Shown: one piece after another, positions 8,083 through 15,783 of the stretch
Layout of the letters: each line of letters begins with the position of its first letter
Position numbering within the stretch: the first letter of the stretch is position 1
Assembly (NCBI GenBank): GCA_017483195.1
Contig: JAFULR010000017.1
Span: forward strand, 35,788 to 99,787
Direction: 5' to 3'
Length of the DNA: 64,000 bases
Origin: Clostridia bacterium
GTDB taxonomy: Bacteria > Bacillota > Clostridia > Oscillospirales > CAG-272
Position numbers and translations under genes: made by a program
The notes under the pieces: model-generated
Seen by the model: only the letters and a program-made list of their open reading frames with translations
What the model was told of the DNA's origin: nothing
Database searches by the model: none

Positions 8083-9867
8083 TTATGCTCTTTGCACTTT
8101 CGGATATTGACTATTATAAATTCTTGCATACAATCCGTTTTGCTCTAATAATTCAGAATGCTTTCCTTGCTCGACAATATGACCGTTGTCTACAACTAAT
8201 ATTACGTCAGCATTTTCGATGGTTGAAAGTCGGTGAGCAATTACAAAAGCCGTACGTCCCTTCATAAGCTCATCCATGGTTTGCTGTATCAAAAGCTCAG
8301 TACGGGTATCAACGTTACTTGTTGCCTCGTCAAGAATAAGAATAGGTCTATCGGAAAGATATGCTCTTGCAATTGTCAAAAGCTGCTTTTGTCCAGCACT
8401 AATATTGGTACTGTCCTCATTAATTTCGGTATCATATCCGTTAGGAAGAGCATCAATAAAGCTATCTATGTGAGCCTTTCTCGCTGCCTCCATTACCTCG
8501 TCTCGGGTTGCACCTTCTTTTCCGTATGCGATGTTGTCATATACGCTACCCGAAAACAGCATCGTGTCCTGCAATACCATACCGAACATTTCTCTGACAT
8601 CGGTACGGCTCATAGCGGTAATATCCTTGCCGTCAACAAGCACTTTACCGGACTTTGAATCGTAAAAGCGCATCAATATGTTAACGATTGTTGTCTTTCC
8701 ACCGCCCGTAGGTCCTACGATTGCGATCTTTTCTCCGGGATTTACGTGCAGATTTAAGTTTTCAATAAGAGGCTTGTCATCCGTATAAGAGAAGCAAACG
8801 TCAACGAAATCAACTGCTCCTTTGACGGACACATTTCCTTCGGGTTCTATTTCTTCCATCTCCTCACCGTCAAGGTATTCATACACTCTTCTTGCCGAGG
8901 CAATCGTAGATTGTATCATAGACATACCGTTTGCGATGGATTCGAGAGGACCGGAGAAAAGTTTGGTATACATAATAAATGCTACAAGTGCTCCGACGTT
9001 TACGCTACCGTTTATCACGAGGTACGCACCGATAACGCAGATTGCAACGTATGAAAGGTTGTTGATAAGTCCGACAATAGGACTTACAAGCCCCGATACA
9101 AAGTATCCTTTTGCGGAATAGTCTGCATACTTTTTGGTAACGTACTTGTATTTCTCGTTTTGCGCCTTCTCGATAGAGAATATCTTGACGGCATCAAAGC
9201 AAGCCAAGTTTTCCTCGCAAATACTATACAATTTTCCCGATTGGGTACGAGAATCGTTAAAATGCTTTTCACTTTTCGATGCAAGAACTGCGGAGAGCAC
9301 AAGCGAAAGCGGCACAAATACAATAACAGCAACCGCCATAATGGGCTCTTGTGTGAAAATAATCACCGAGATCATTACAAGCTGAATAACGCCGTTAATG
9401 ATAACGCCGAAAATATCGTGTATCGATCCACCCATAATCGAAACGTCATTGGTCATTCTCGATATAAATTCGCCGTTGGGAGTGCTGTCAACTACCTTAA
9501 TAGGAATTCTTGCGATTTTCTCGCTCATTTTGATTCTTATCTTGCAAGTAAAGAAGCTGCTGACAGAGTAATTCATAACCGCCTTGGTCAATGCGCCGAG
9601 AAGTGCTGACAAAAGATATACCACCGCGAGAGTTATAATGCGGTTATTAAACAACGAAGTATCGATTGGTGTTCCAATGTCAAGGAGATCATATATCTGA
9701 TTTGTAAGATTTCCGAGAATTTCGGGCGCTGTCATAGCAAGATACGCTGAACCGATGCTCAAAACAGTAGCAAGGGAAAGCCAATGAATAATGCCAAGCG
9801 AATCCTTCATAATTCTAAGGATTACCTTTGCAGAGCTGAGTCCGTTGCTCTTTTTATTTTTCTTCAT
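8083..9867 (-). CDS. Heterodimeric ABC multidrug exporter, catalytic subunit (BmrD-like)
   Basis: 594 aa from ATG 9867 (MKKNKKSNGLSS), chosen because AGGAGG lies just upstream and the start overlaps the previous gene by 14 bp; a longer frame to 9954 lacks such a site. Six spans fill residues 1-320. The ATPase has Walker A GPTGGGKTT, signature ISAGQKQLL, Walker B ILILDEATSNVD with catalytic Glu, and H-loop IAHRLST. The non-canonical signature with a full Walker B is typical of the active half of heterodimeric exporters such as BmrCD or TM287/288. Its partner is the upstream gene. Drug or lipid export is likely; the substrate is not visible. Confidence 0.9.
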   Translation of the reverse strand: MKKNKKSNGLSSAKVILRIMKDSLGIIHWLSLATVLSIGSAYLAMTAPEILGNLTNQIYDLLDIGTPIDTSLFNNRIITLAVVYLLSALLGALTKAVMNYSVSSFFTCKIRIKMSEKIARIPIKVVDSTPNGEFISRMTNDVSIMGGSIHDIFGVIINGVIQLVMISVIIFTQEPIMAVAVIVFVPLSLVLSAVLASKSEKHFNDSRTQSGKLYSICEENLACFDAVKIFSIEKAQNEKYKYVTKKYADYSAKGYFVSGLVSPIVGLINNLSYVAICVIGAYLVINGSVNVGALVAFIMYTKLFSGPLESIANGMSMIQSTIASARRVYEYLDGEEMEEIEPEGNVSVKGAVDFVDVCFSYTDDKPLIENLNLHVNPGEKIAIVGPTGGGKTTIVNILMRFYDSKSGKVLVDGKDITAMSRTDVREMFGMVLQDTMLFSGSVYDNIAYGKEGATRDEVMEAARKAHIDSFIDALPNGYDTEINEDSTNISAGQKQLLTIARAYLSDRPILILDEATSNVDTRTELLIQQTMDELMKGRTAFVIAHRLSTIENADVILVVDNGHIVEQGKHSELLEQNGLYARIYNSQYPKVQRA

Positions 9868-11596
9868 GTGCACCCTCCTTTCTGCCGCCAAGCTGTGAAT
9901 CGGCAATTTCATGGTATATGGGACAGGATGAAAGAAGCTCTTTGTGTGTTCCAACTCCGATGATTCGACCGTTATCTAACACGTATATGCGATCAGCGCT
10001 CATAGCTGTACTGATACGTTGAGTAGCAACGATTCTGCTTTTTCCTTGAAGGAGATTCGCGTAGTTTTCTTTGATCTCACTTTCTGTAAGGAAATCCAAC
10101 GCGCTGAAGCTGTCGTCGAAGATATACACGTCGGCTTTCTTTATAACCGTCCTCGCCATATTGAGTCTTTGACGCTGACCTCCGCTAACGTTTTGACCGC
10201 TGCCTACCAAAATATAGTCAAGTCCTTCTTCGTGCGAGTCAACGAACTCTGCCATTTTGGAAAGCCCGAGAACTTTGTATACTTCTTCGTCCGTCGCATC
10301 AGGTTTTCCCATTTTGATATTATCGCGCACGGTTCCTTCAAATATCTGTGCTTTTTGCAAAGCCACCGAGAAATGCGAACGAACATCTACCTTTCGCATA
10401 TCCTTGTATGAAGCCCCGCCGATAATTATTTCGCCTTCGCTCGGTTCAAAGAGTCCGGCAAGTAACTTGATAAGAGTGCTTTTTCCGCTTCCCGTACCTC
10501 CAATCAAGGCGATTTGTTCACCTTGTTTTACAGTAAGCGAGAGGTTTTCAAGAACATTTTTGGTTGAGTCGGGATATGTAAAGGAAAGGTTATTGATTTC
10601 AATATCAAAACCGTTTGGTACGTCACCTTCGCCCTCGGGTATCGTTTCTTCGTCGGGGCTTGAATGAATTTCATTCAAACGCCGTATGGATACCTTCACC
10701 TTGGGGAGCCAAGCAAGCGTCCAAGATATGCTGATAACAGCATTGGTAATCATTCCGATGTATTGAAGCACGGCAATAATACCGCCCGTGCTGATGCCCG
10801 AGCCTGCCTGCGCTCTGATACCTCCAAAGTAAATTACAGCAACGGTAGCAAGATTAAGAAGCAACATAGCAAAGGGATCGACCATTCCTCCGCGAGTATT
10901 GGCGCGTATCATATACTTTGCCATTTCCTCGGTTGCAAATTTAGCTCTGCCGTGTTCACGCTTTTCATTGTTGAAGGCTCTGACAACGCGAAGTCCCGAA
11001 AGACGTTCTCTCACGATCTTGTTTTGCATATCCACGTACTTATCCGATTTATCCCACATATCGTACAAAGGACGCATCAGAATAAGCACCAAAATGAGAA
11101 TTGGCGGGATAGATAGCATAAATACAGCCGACAAAACGGGATCTGCCAAAAACGCAAGAACAGCCGAGCCAATAAACATAATGGGAACTGTAAAAAGGGT
11201 ATAAGGTAAGCTCGTTATCGTTCCCTCAACATTCCATATATCATCGGTAGCTCTTGTTAAAAGTCCCGAAGGACCTATTTTTGTGTAATTCGTGTAGGAT
11301 AGCGAATTGATTTTTTCAAAGGTTACACGGCAAAGATCGGATGAATACCCCGCAGAAATAGCGGTGTTGAGCTTCGCAGAAATAATATTTGCTGCAACCG
11401 ATACGATTGCCAACAACACCATTATAACTGCGTATTGCCACACAAAAGGGATATTCTGCTCCGAGATGCCTTTTTCGACTATCTCACTCATAACAAAGGG
11501 CAATAAAAGTGAGCATATCATACCGATACCGTCGATCAAGGCGACTCCTACAAGTTTTTTTCGATAAGGTTTTAATAATTCAAGTAGTTTTTTCAT
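9854..11596 (-). CDS. Heterodimeric ABC multidrug exporter, degenerate subunit (BmrC-like)
   Basis: 580 aa half-exporter: six hydrophobic spans, then an ATPase with Walker A GGTGSGKST and signature VSGGQRQRL. Walker B reads VYIFDDSFSALD, with Asp in place of the catalytic Glu, and the H-loop reads VATQRIST, with Gln for His. Both changes mark the degenerate site of heterodimeric exporters, so ATP hydrolysis depends on the downstream partner. The start ATG has only an A-rich leader and no clear Shine-Dalgarno. The gene is separated from its consensus promoter (11869-11897) by a 23-codon ORF and two terminators, an arrangement like the attenuator of Bacillus subtilis bmrBCD. Confidence 0.9.
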   Translation of the reverse strand: MKKLLELLKPYRKKLVGVALIDGIGMICSLLLPFVMSEIVEKGISEQNIPFVWQYAVIMVLLAIVSVAANIISAKLNTAISAGYSSDLCRVTFEKINSLSYTNYTKIGPSGLLTRATDDIWNVEGTITSLPYTLFTVPIMFIGSAVLAFLADPVLSAVFMLSIPPILILVLILMRPLYDMWDKSDKYVDMQNKIVRERLSGLRVVRAFNNEKREHGRAKFATEEMAKYMIRANTRGGMVDPFAMLLLNLATVAVIYFGGIRAQAGSGISTGGIIAVLQYIGMITNAVISISWTLAWLPKVKVSIRRLNEIHSSPDEETIPEGEGDVPNGFDIEINNLSFTYPDSTKNVLENLSLTVKQGEQIALIGGTGSGKSTLIKLLAGLFEPSEGEIIIGGASYKDMRKVDVRSHFSVALQKAQIFEGTVRDNIKMGKPDATDEEVYKVLGLSKMAEFVDSHEEGLDYILVGSGQNVSGGQRQRLNMARTVIKKADVYIFDDSFSALDFLTESEIKENYANLLQGKSRIVATQRISTAMSADRIYVLDNGRIIGVGTHKELLSSCPIYHEIADSQLGGRKEGAHEEK

Positions 11597-11655
11597 TTTT
11601 CGTTGTTTGTCTTTGTTCTTTTAGATGTGTGGTTGTGTAAACATCCACCTTCCGA

Positions 11656-11696
11656 GAAAAAAGCATAAAGCACCCGTGAGCCGCCACGGGTGCTTT
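11656..11696 (-). terminator. Second leader terminator before the ABC pair
   Basis: AAAGCACCCGTG (11667-11678) pairs perfectly over 12 bp with CACGGGTGCTTT (11685-11696), loop 6 nt. A short ATGC stretch and six T follow on the minus strand. It lies between the leader ORF and the first ABC gene, so the exporter needs read-through or an unseen promoter. Confidence 0.8.
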
Positions 11697-11702
11697 ATAA
11701 AT

Positions 11703-11736
11703 AAAAAATGCCCGAGGCGTACTCATACGCACCGGG
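11703..11736 (-). terminator. First leader terminator, directly after the 23-codon ORF
   Basis: On the minus strand CCCGGTGCGTA and TACGCCTCGGG form an 11-position stem (one mismatch, one wobble) with loop TGAG, then CATTTTTT. Its GAGTACG (11724-11718) is complementary to CGTACTC inside the leader ORF (11791-11785), a possible antiterminator pairing. Confidence 0.75.
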
Positions 11737-11760
11737 AACAATTAAGTATTGAATACCCAA

Positions 11761-11832
11761 TTATGCTTGTATATCCTCGGAGGCGAGTACGATAAAATTG
11801 ATAGAACGATCGTTGTAATTGATGTTAGTCAT
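11761..11832 (-). CDS. 23-aa leader peptide or small bioactive peptide
   Basis: The peptide begins MTNINYNDRS and ends FIVLASEDIQA, 23 codons and TAA. It has an excellent ribosome site (AAAGGAGGAG, 6-7 bp spacing) and lies about 37 bp after a perfect promoter. Two terminators separate it from the BmrCD-like exporter genes. It has no Cys, signal peptide or membrane span. The layout fits a translated leader whose ribosome stalling controls read-through, as for BmrB upstream of bmrCD. The codons CGTACTC overlap a segment complementary to the first terminator. A secreted or intracellular signalling peptide is the alternative. The sequence is not one I recognise. Confidence 0.7.
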   Translation of the reverse strand: MTNINYNDRSINFIVLASEDIQA

Positions 11833-11868
11833 TGTATTCTCCTCCTTTCATAAAAATTTTCAAACGAT

Positions 11869-11897
11869 ATTATACCACAATTTTCCGAGTTTGTCAA
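11869..11897 (-). promoter_or_regulatory. Consensus promoter of the leader ORF and exporter operon
   Basis: Minus strand: -35 TTGACA (11897-11892), 17-bp spacer, -10 TATAAT (11874-11869), both exact. With two terminators downstream, control probably acts after initiation. Confidence 0.9.
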
Positions 11898-11919
11898 TAG
11901 AATGTTGGTTGATTTTTAA

Positions 11920-11997
11920 GGGAAGTTCAAGCAGGGGATAATATTGTTCACCTCTAAGTTCGTAGGTAATTCCGTTTTTCTCAATATACTTTTCTAT
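11920..11997 (-). pseudogene. TnpV fragment (transposon-encoded protein)
   Basis: A 26-codon open stretch reads IEKYIEKNGITYELRGEQY and continues YPLLELP. This matches the N-terminus of TnpV proteins carried by clostridial transposons with large serine recombinases. The usual start codon is ATA here, and similarity stops at LELP, where the leader promoter region begins. AAAGGAGGG remains at the expected ribosome-site position. It is a relic that supports a mobile origin for the block. Confidence 0.7.
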
Positions 11998-12146
11998 TTA
12001 TTGCACCCTCCTTTCTCTTGGGTGCTTTTAGTTTACTATAAAGACGTAAAATATGCAAATGTGCAAAAAAAGAAAAATACGAGAAACACCGAAATGTTCT
12101 CGTATCTTTCTTCACCTTCGCAATGCTCGTTATTCCTAATTATCAG

Positions 12147-12190
12147 AAACTGTCCTTAGGAACCCGAAGCATCTGCTCTCGGATTTCTAT
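12147..12190 (-). repeat. Right copy of the inverted hairpin repeat
   Basis: Partner of 241-284 in opposite orientation; 35 of 44 positions agree and the bulged hairpin is conserved. It begins 8 bp after the stop of the minus-strand lipoprotein gene, as the left copy begins just after metA. The T-rich tail on the outward side is weaker than in the left copy. Confidence 0.6.
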
Positions 12191-12198
12191 TAATTTAA

Positions 12199-12573
12199 TT
12201 ATTTTACCTTTGTAAATGTCGTGCCGTTGATGATGATAACCTTTTCACCGTCAAGCTCACCCTCGGAGTAGGAATATGTTGTTGTATCGTCGCCGAATGT
12301 GAATTTGATTACGAGCTTATCAGCATTTTCTTCGCTTTCAACGATTTCATAAGTACCTGTCTTTGTGTCGTTCTTTTCGAAACCAGCGATACCTGTTGTT
12401 GTTGTCATTGTAACGTCATTGCCCTTGAATTCGTATGTAACGTTACCCTTAACAATACCCCAGTCAACTTCGGAAGTATACTTACCGTTAAGTGTCTTAG
12501 CACAAGCAACGAGTGAAAGAGCGAGCATAGCAATAACCATAACTACTGCAACGAGTTTAATTGTCTTTTTCAT
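12199..12573 (-). CDS. Small secreted lipoprotein of unknown function
   Basis: 124 aa. The signal peptide MKKTIKLVAVVMVIAMLALS leads to the lipobox LVAC, so Cys24 should be lipidated and the protein anchored outside the membrane. The mature part is a Thr-rich beta-strand pattern (GKYTSEVDWGIVKGNVTYEF, then GTYEIVESEENADKLVIKF). Lipocalin-like small lipoproteins of gut Firmicutes look similar, but no specific family is claimed. It has its own consensus promoter (12629-12657) and is probably monocistronic, ending at the repeat at 12190. Confidence 0.8.
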   Translation of the reverse strand: MKKTIKLVAVVMVIAMLALSLVACAKTLNGKYTSEVDWGIVKGNVTYEFKGNDVTMTTTTGIAGFEKNDTKTGTYEIVESEENADKLVIKFTFGDDTTTYSYSEGELDGEKVIIINGTTFTKVK

Positions 12574-12628
12574 AAAAAATTCTCCTTTGATCGTATTAAT
12601 TTGGAGCTACCGCTCCTCTATATGTCGT

Positions 12629-12657
12629 ATTATACCAAAAAGTTAACAAAATGTCAA
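12629..12657 (-). promoter_or_regulatory. Promoter of the lipoprotein gene
   Basis: Minus strand TTGACA (12657-12652), 17-bp spacer, TATAAT (12634-12629), both exact. Confidence 0.85.
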
Positions 12658-12693
12658 TGATTAATCAATAAAAAATAAAATTTCTATCAATAA

Positions 12694-12708
12694 TGATAAT
12701 TATTACTA
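12694..12708 (+). promoter_or_regulatory. Possible Fur box upstream of sufC
   Basis: TGATAATTATTACTA matches 12 of 14 fixed positions of the Bacillus-type 7-1-7 Fur site TGATAATnATTATCA. It lies about 46 bp before the sufC -35. The region is very AT-rich, so chance is a real concern. Confidence 0.3.
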
Positions 12709-12753
12709 TCTATTTTTGTTTAAAATAAATAATGTTCATTATATTAAAAAATA

Positions 12754-12782
12754 TAGACAAAGCATCAATTTTATGATATAAT
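12754..12782 (+). promoter_or_regulatory. Promoter of sufC-sufB
   Basis: TAGACA (12754-12759), 17-bp spacer, TATAAT (12777-12782); the sufC start is 75 bp downstream. Confidence 0.75.
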
Positions 12783-12857
12783 ATATTGTTAAAATGCAAA
12801 ATAATGCAAATTAAGTTAATAATTTACTATATATATTATATTGAAAGGAGCAATTTA

Positions 12858-13583
12858 ATGCTTGAGCTTAAAAACGTGTCCTACGTTGTTAAGGATGAAA
12901 ACGGCGAGGATAAAGCAATTTTAAAGAACATCAATTTAAAAATAGACGAGCGCTTTGTGGCTATTACAGGTCCGAACGGCGGCGGAAAGTCAACGCTTGC
13001 AAAAATAATAGCGGGCATTTATCAGCCCACGGGCGGTCAGATTCTTTTTGACGGTGAGGATATAACCGACTTGTCAATAACAGATAGAGCGAAAAAGGGA
13101 ATAAGCTTTGCTTTTCAGCAGCCCGTTCGTTTCAAGGGACTTACTGTTAAGGATCTCATCACACTTGCCGCAGGCAAGCCCATCAGTGTGGCAGAGGCAT
13201 GCAACTATCTTTCAGAGGTTGGACTTTGCGCCAGAGATTATATCAATCGCGAGGTAAATGCATCTCTTTCAGGCGGTGAGCTTAAGAGGATCGAGATCGC
13301 GCTCATCATCGCGAGAAGCACAAAGCTCTCAGTTTTCGACGAGCCCGAGGCGGGCATCGACCTTTGGAGCTTTAACAATCTTATCAAGGTGTTTGAGAGA
13401 ATGCACGAAAAAACGCAGGGTTCAATCCTCATTATCTCCCACCAGGAGAGGATTTTGAATATTGCGGACAGAATTATCGTAATTGCCGACGGAGAGATCC
13501 GCAAGAGCGGAACCAAGGACGAGATCATGCCCTCGGTTCTCGGAACGGGCGCACCCTGCTCGGTGCTTACGGAAAACATATAA
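12858..13583 (+). CDS. sufC: Fe-S cluster assembly ATPase SufC (SmsC)
   Basis: 241 aa from ATG 12858, which has AAAGGAG 8 bp upstream; the longer frame from 12786 has none. Walker A is GPNGGGKST near residue 38. The signature reads NASLSGGELKRIEIA, Walker B SVFDEPEAGIDLW, and the H-loop SHQ, all typical of SufC. The ATPase binds the SufB-type scaffold and drives its conformational change during cluster assembly. Only one scaffold gene follows and no sufS, sufU, sufD or sufA is adjacent, which matches the minimal two-gene SMS (SufBC-only) systems of anaerobes. A possible Fur site lies upstream. Confidence 0.93.
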   Translation: MLELKNVSYVVKDENGEDKAILKNINLKIDERFVAITGPNGGGKSTLAKIIAGIYQPTGGQILFDGEDITDLSITDRAKKGISFAFQQPVRFKGLTVKDLITLAAGKPISVAEACNYLSEVGLCARDYINREVNASLSGGELKRIEIALIIARSTKLSVFDEPEAGIDLWSFNNLIKVFERMHEKTQGSILIISHQERILNIADRIIVIADGEIRKSGTKDEIMPSVLGTGAPCSVLTENI

Positions 13584-13593
13584 GGAGGCGGCT

Positions 13594-14511
13594 ATGGATC
13601 AGATCAAAAAGAATTTACTTATGCAGGTCGCTGACCTTCACACAGTGCCCGAGGGAGCATATAACATCCGTGAAAACGGCGCGGCGGCAGGAAGAAAAAC
13701 AACTGCAAATATCGACATTGTTTCAAAGACGGACAAGCCCGGCATTGATATCATTGTAAAGCCCGGCACTAAGAGAGAGAGCATCCATATTCCCGTTATC
13801 ATCAGCGAGAGCGGACTTAAGGATTTGGTATATAATGACTTTTATATTGGAGAGGATGCGGACGTAACCATTATCGCAGGCTGCGGAATTCACAACTGTG
13901 GCGATCAGGACTCCGCGCACGACGGTATTCACAGCTTCCACGTTGGAAAGGGCGCGCGCGTTCGCTACGTTGAGCGTCACTACGGCGAGGAAGAGGGAAC
14001 GGGCGAGAACATAATGAACCCCACAACGATCATTGAGATCGACGAGGGCGGATATCTTGAAATGGAGACCACCCAAATAAAGGGCATCGACTCCACCATC
14101 CGAAATACGAACGCAGTTCTTGGTAAGGATGCCACACTTATTGTAAAAGAGAAGATCATGACGCACGGACGTCAGCACGCGGAGACCGTTTTCAACGTTG
14201 ATCTCAACGGTGAAAGGTCAAGCACGAACGTTATCTCTCGTTCCGTTGCAAAGAATGTGTCAACGCAGACCTTCTTGTCAAAGATCAACGGTAATGCTGA
14301 GTGCTACGGTCACACCGAGTGCGACGCAATCATAATGGATAACGCGTCCGTTCGCGCTATTCCCGAAATTACTGCAAACGATATCAATGCAAGCCTTATT
14401 CACGAGGCTGCTATCGGTAAGATCGCAGGCGAGCAGATAATCAAGCTTATGACCTTGGGACTTACCGAGCAGGAGGCAGAGGAGCAGATCGTAAACGGAT
14501 TTTTGAAATAA
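13594..14511 (+). CDS. sufB: Fe-S cluster scaffold SufB/SufD-type protein (SmsB)
   Basis: 305 aa from ATG 13594 (AAGGAGG 7 bp upstream), 10 bp after sufC. It is the short form of the SufBD family: a beta-helix core (GCGIHNCGDQDSAHDGIHSF, then GENIMNPTTIIEIDEGGYLEM), followed by YGHTECDAIIMDNASVRAIP and the C-terminal helices HEAAIGKIAGEQIIKLMTLG. In SufB the cluster forms at the SufB-SufD interface. With no SufD here, a SufB2C2-like complex is expected, as in methanogens and anaerobic bacteria. Length is well below the 450-480 aa of classic SufB. Confidence 0.9.
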   Translation: MDQIKKNLLMQVADLHTVPEGAYNIRENGAAAGRKTTANIDIVSKTDKPGIDIIVKPGTKRESIHIPVIISESGLKDLVYNDFYIGEDADVTIIAGCGIHNCGDQDSAHDGIHSFHVGKGARVRYVERHYGEEEGTGENIMNPTTIIEIDEGGYLEMETTQIKGIDSTIRNTNAVLGKDATLIVKEKIMTHGRQHAETVFNVDLNGERSSTNVISRSVAKNVSTQTFLSKINGNAECYGHTECDAIIMDNASVRAIPEITANDINASLIHEAAIGKIAGEQIIKLMTLGLTEQEAEEQIVNGFLK

Positions 14512-14544
14512 GCGATTTATTATATCAATTACGAGGTATTATTT

Positions 14545-15783
14545 ATGGATAAGCTTATAGGCAACGCAATAGTAGGGCAGTCGGGCGGACCGACTGCGGC
14601 AATAAACGCAACGCTTGCGGGAGTTATACGCGGTGTTCTTGAAAACGTGCATAACGGCGCCATTCCCACGCTTTACGGAATGAGAAACGGTGTAGAAGGG
14701 CTTTTAAAAGAGGATATCGTCAATTTGTCCGAGCTTTTTGCAGATGCTGACAAAATAAAGATTCTTGAGCAAACGCCTGCGGCGGCTCTCGGCTCGTGCC
14801 GAAAGAAGCTCCCGAAAATAGACGAGGGCAGGGATACCTACGAAAAGCTTATCGAGATATTCAAAAAATACGATATAAGGTACTTTTTCTATATCGGAGG
14901 CAACGATTCTATGGATACCGTTGCAAAGCTCTCCGAATATACAAAGGAGTGCGATTACGAAATGAGAGTGATCGGAGTTCCCAAAACCATCGATAATGAC
15001 CTTGTTGTTACAGATCACACCCCGGGCTTCGCTTCAGCGGCTAAATATATCGCAACCACCGTTACCGAATGTATCCGCGACTGCGCGGTATATAAGACCA
15101 AGGCGGTTACGGTTATTGAGATAATGGGACGTGACGCGGGCTGGCTCACGGCTTCTGCGGGTATTCCAAGGGCATTTGGCGGCGAGACTCCCGACCTTAT
15201 CTACCTTCCCGAGAGGGCATTCAATAAGGAGGAATTCTTTGAGGATCTCCGCGCCCTTCTTAATAAAAAGCCCAACGTTGTTGTCGCGGTAAGCGAGGGT
15301 ATAAGGTTTGCCGACGGCACTTACGTATGCGATGGCTTTGGTATTGCCTCTACGGACGTTTTCGGACATAAGCAGCTCTCCGGTACGGGCAAGGCTCTTG
15401 AATATGCGATCAAGGCTGAGCTTGGCTGCAAGGTGCGCTCTGTTGAGCTGAACATCGTACAGAGATGCGCTTCGCATATCGCTTCAAGGGTGGATATAGA
15501 GGAGTCCGTGCGTGTCGGACGCGCTGCTATCAAGGCGGCGAGCGATGGCGTAACGAGACAGATGATGACTATTGAAAGAGTCAGCACAGAGCCTTATTGG
15601 GTTGAAATATCACACCGCGACGTAAGTGAGATCGCGAATAAGGTCAAGCACGTGCCGACGGAATTTATAAACGAGCGCGGAAATCATATTACGGACGAAT
15701 GCGCGAGCTATCTTTTGCCCCTTATTCAGGGCGAGCTTGATGTAAAATACGAAAACGGCATCCCCAAACATATAATTATATGA
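14545..15783 (+). CDS. pfp: Diphosphate-type 6-phosphofructokinase
   Basis: 412 aa. The N-terminal motif GQSGGPTAAINATLAGV and the catalytic motif VPKTIDND are clear. Lys in PKTIDND (Gly in ATP enzymes) and Asp at the fourth position of GGNDS (Gly in the ATP enzymes' GGDGS) indicate pyrophosphate as phosphoryl donor, making fructose 1,6-bisphosphate reversibly. The motif is GGNDS rather than the commoner GGDDS. The substrate-binding MGRDAGWLTA is present. The gene starts 33 bp after sufB and overlaps the next start by 4 bp, so it is probably co-transcribed with a radical SAM gene. PPi dependence is inferred from these residues. Confidence 0.88.
   Translation: MDKLIGNAIVGQSGGPTAAINATLAGVIRGVLENVHNGAIPTLYGMRNGVEGLLKEDIVNLSELFADADKIKILEQTPAAALGSCRKKLPKIDEGRDTYEKLIEIFKKYDIRYFFYIGGNDSMDTVAKLSEYTKECDYEMRVIGVPKTIDNDLVVTDHTPGFASAAKYIATTVTECIRDCAVYKTKAVTVIEIMGRDAGWLTASAGIPRAFGGETPDLIYLPERAFNKEEFFEDLRALLNKKPNVVVAVSEGIRFADGTYVCDGFGIASTDVFGHKQLSGTGKALEYAIKAELGCKVRSVELNIVQRCASHIASRVDIEESVRVGRAAIKAASDGVTRQMMTIERVSTEPYWVEISHRDVSEIANKVKHVPTEFINERGNHITDECASYLLPLIQGELDVKYENGIPKHIII

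Larger units (their letters stand above)
241..12190 (-). mobile_element. Degenerate accessory element carrying exporters and a two-component system
   Basis: An 11.9-kb run of minus-strand genes lies between a plus-strand metA and a chromosomal lipoprotein gene. It has a serine recombinase relic at one end, a TnpV relic at the other, related inverted hairpin repeats outside both, and resistance-type cargo. The element is probably immobile now, because the recombinase is broken. Exact borders are inferred; no target-site duplication is visible. Confidence 0.5.

Noticed and set aside
9868..9954. Longer N-terminus for the catalytic exporter subunit (start at 9954)
   Set aside because: It would overlap the upstream gene by 101 bp and lacks the AGGAGG site found before ATG 9867.
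1295..11832. Lantibiotic or other RiPP biosynthetic cluster
   Set aside because: There is no LanB, LanC, LanM, radical SAM or protease gene, and the 23-aa peptide has no Cys; exporters and regulator alone do not support it.
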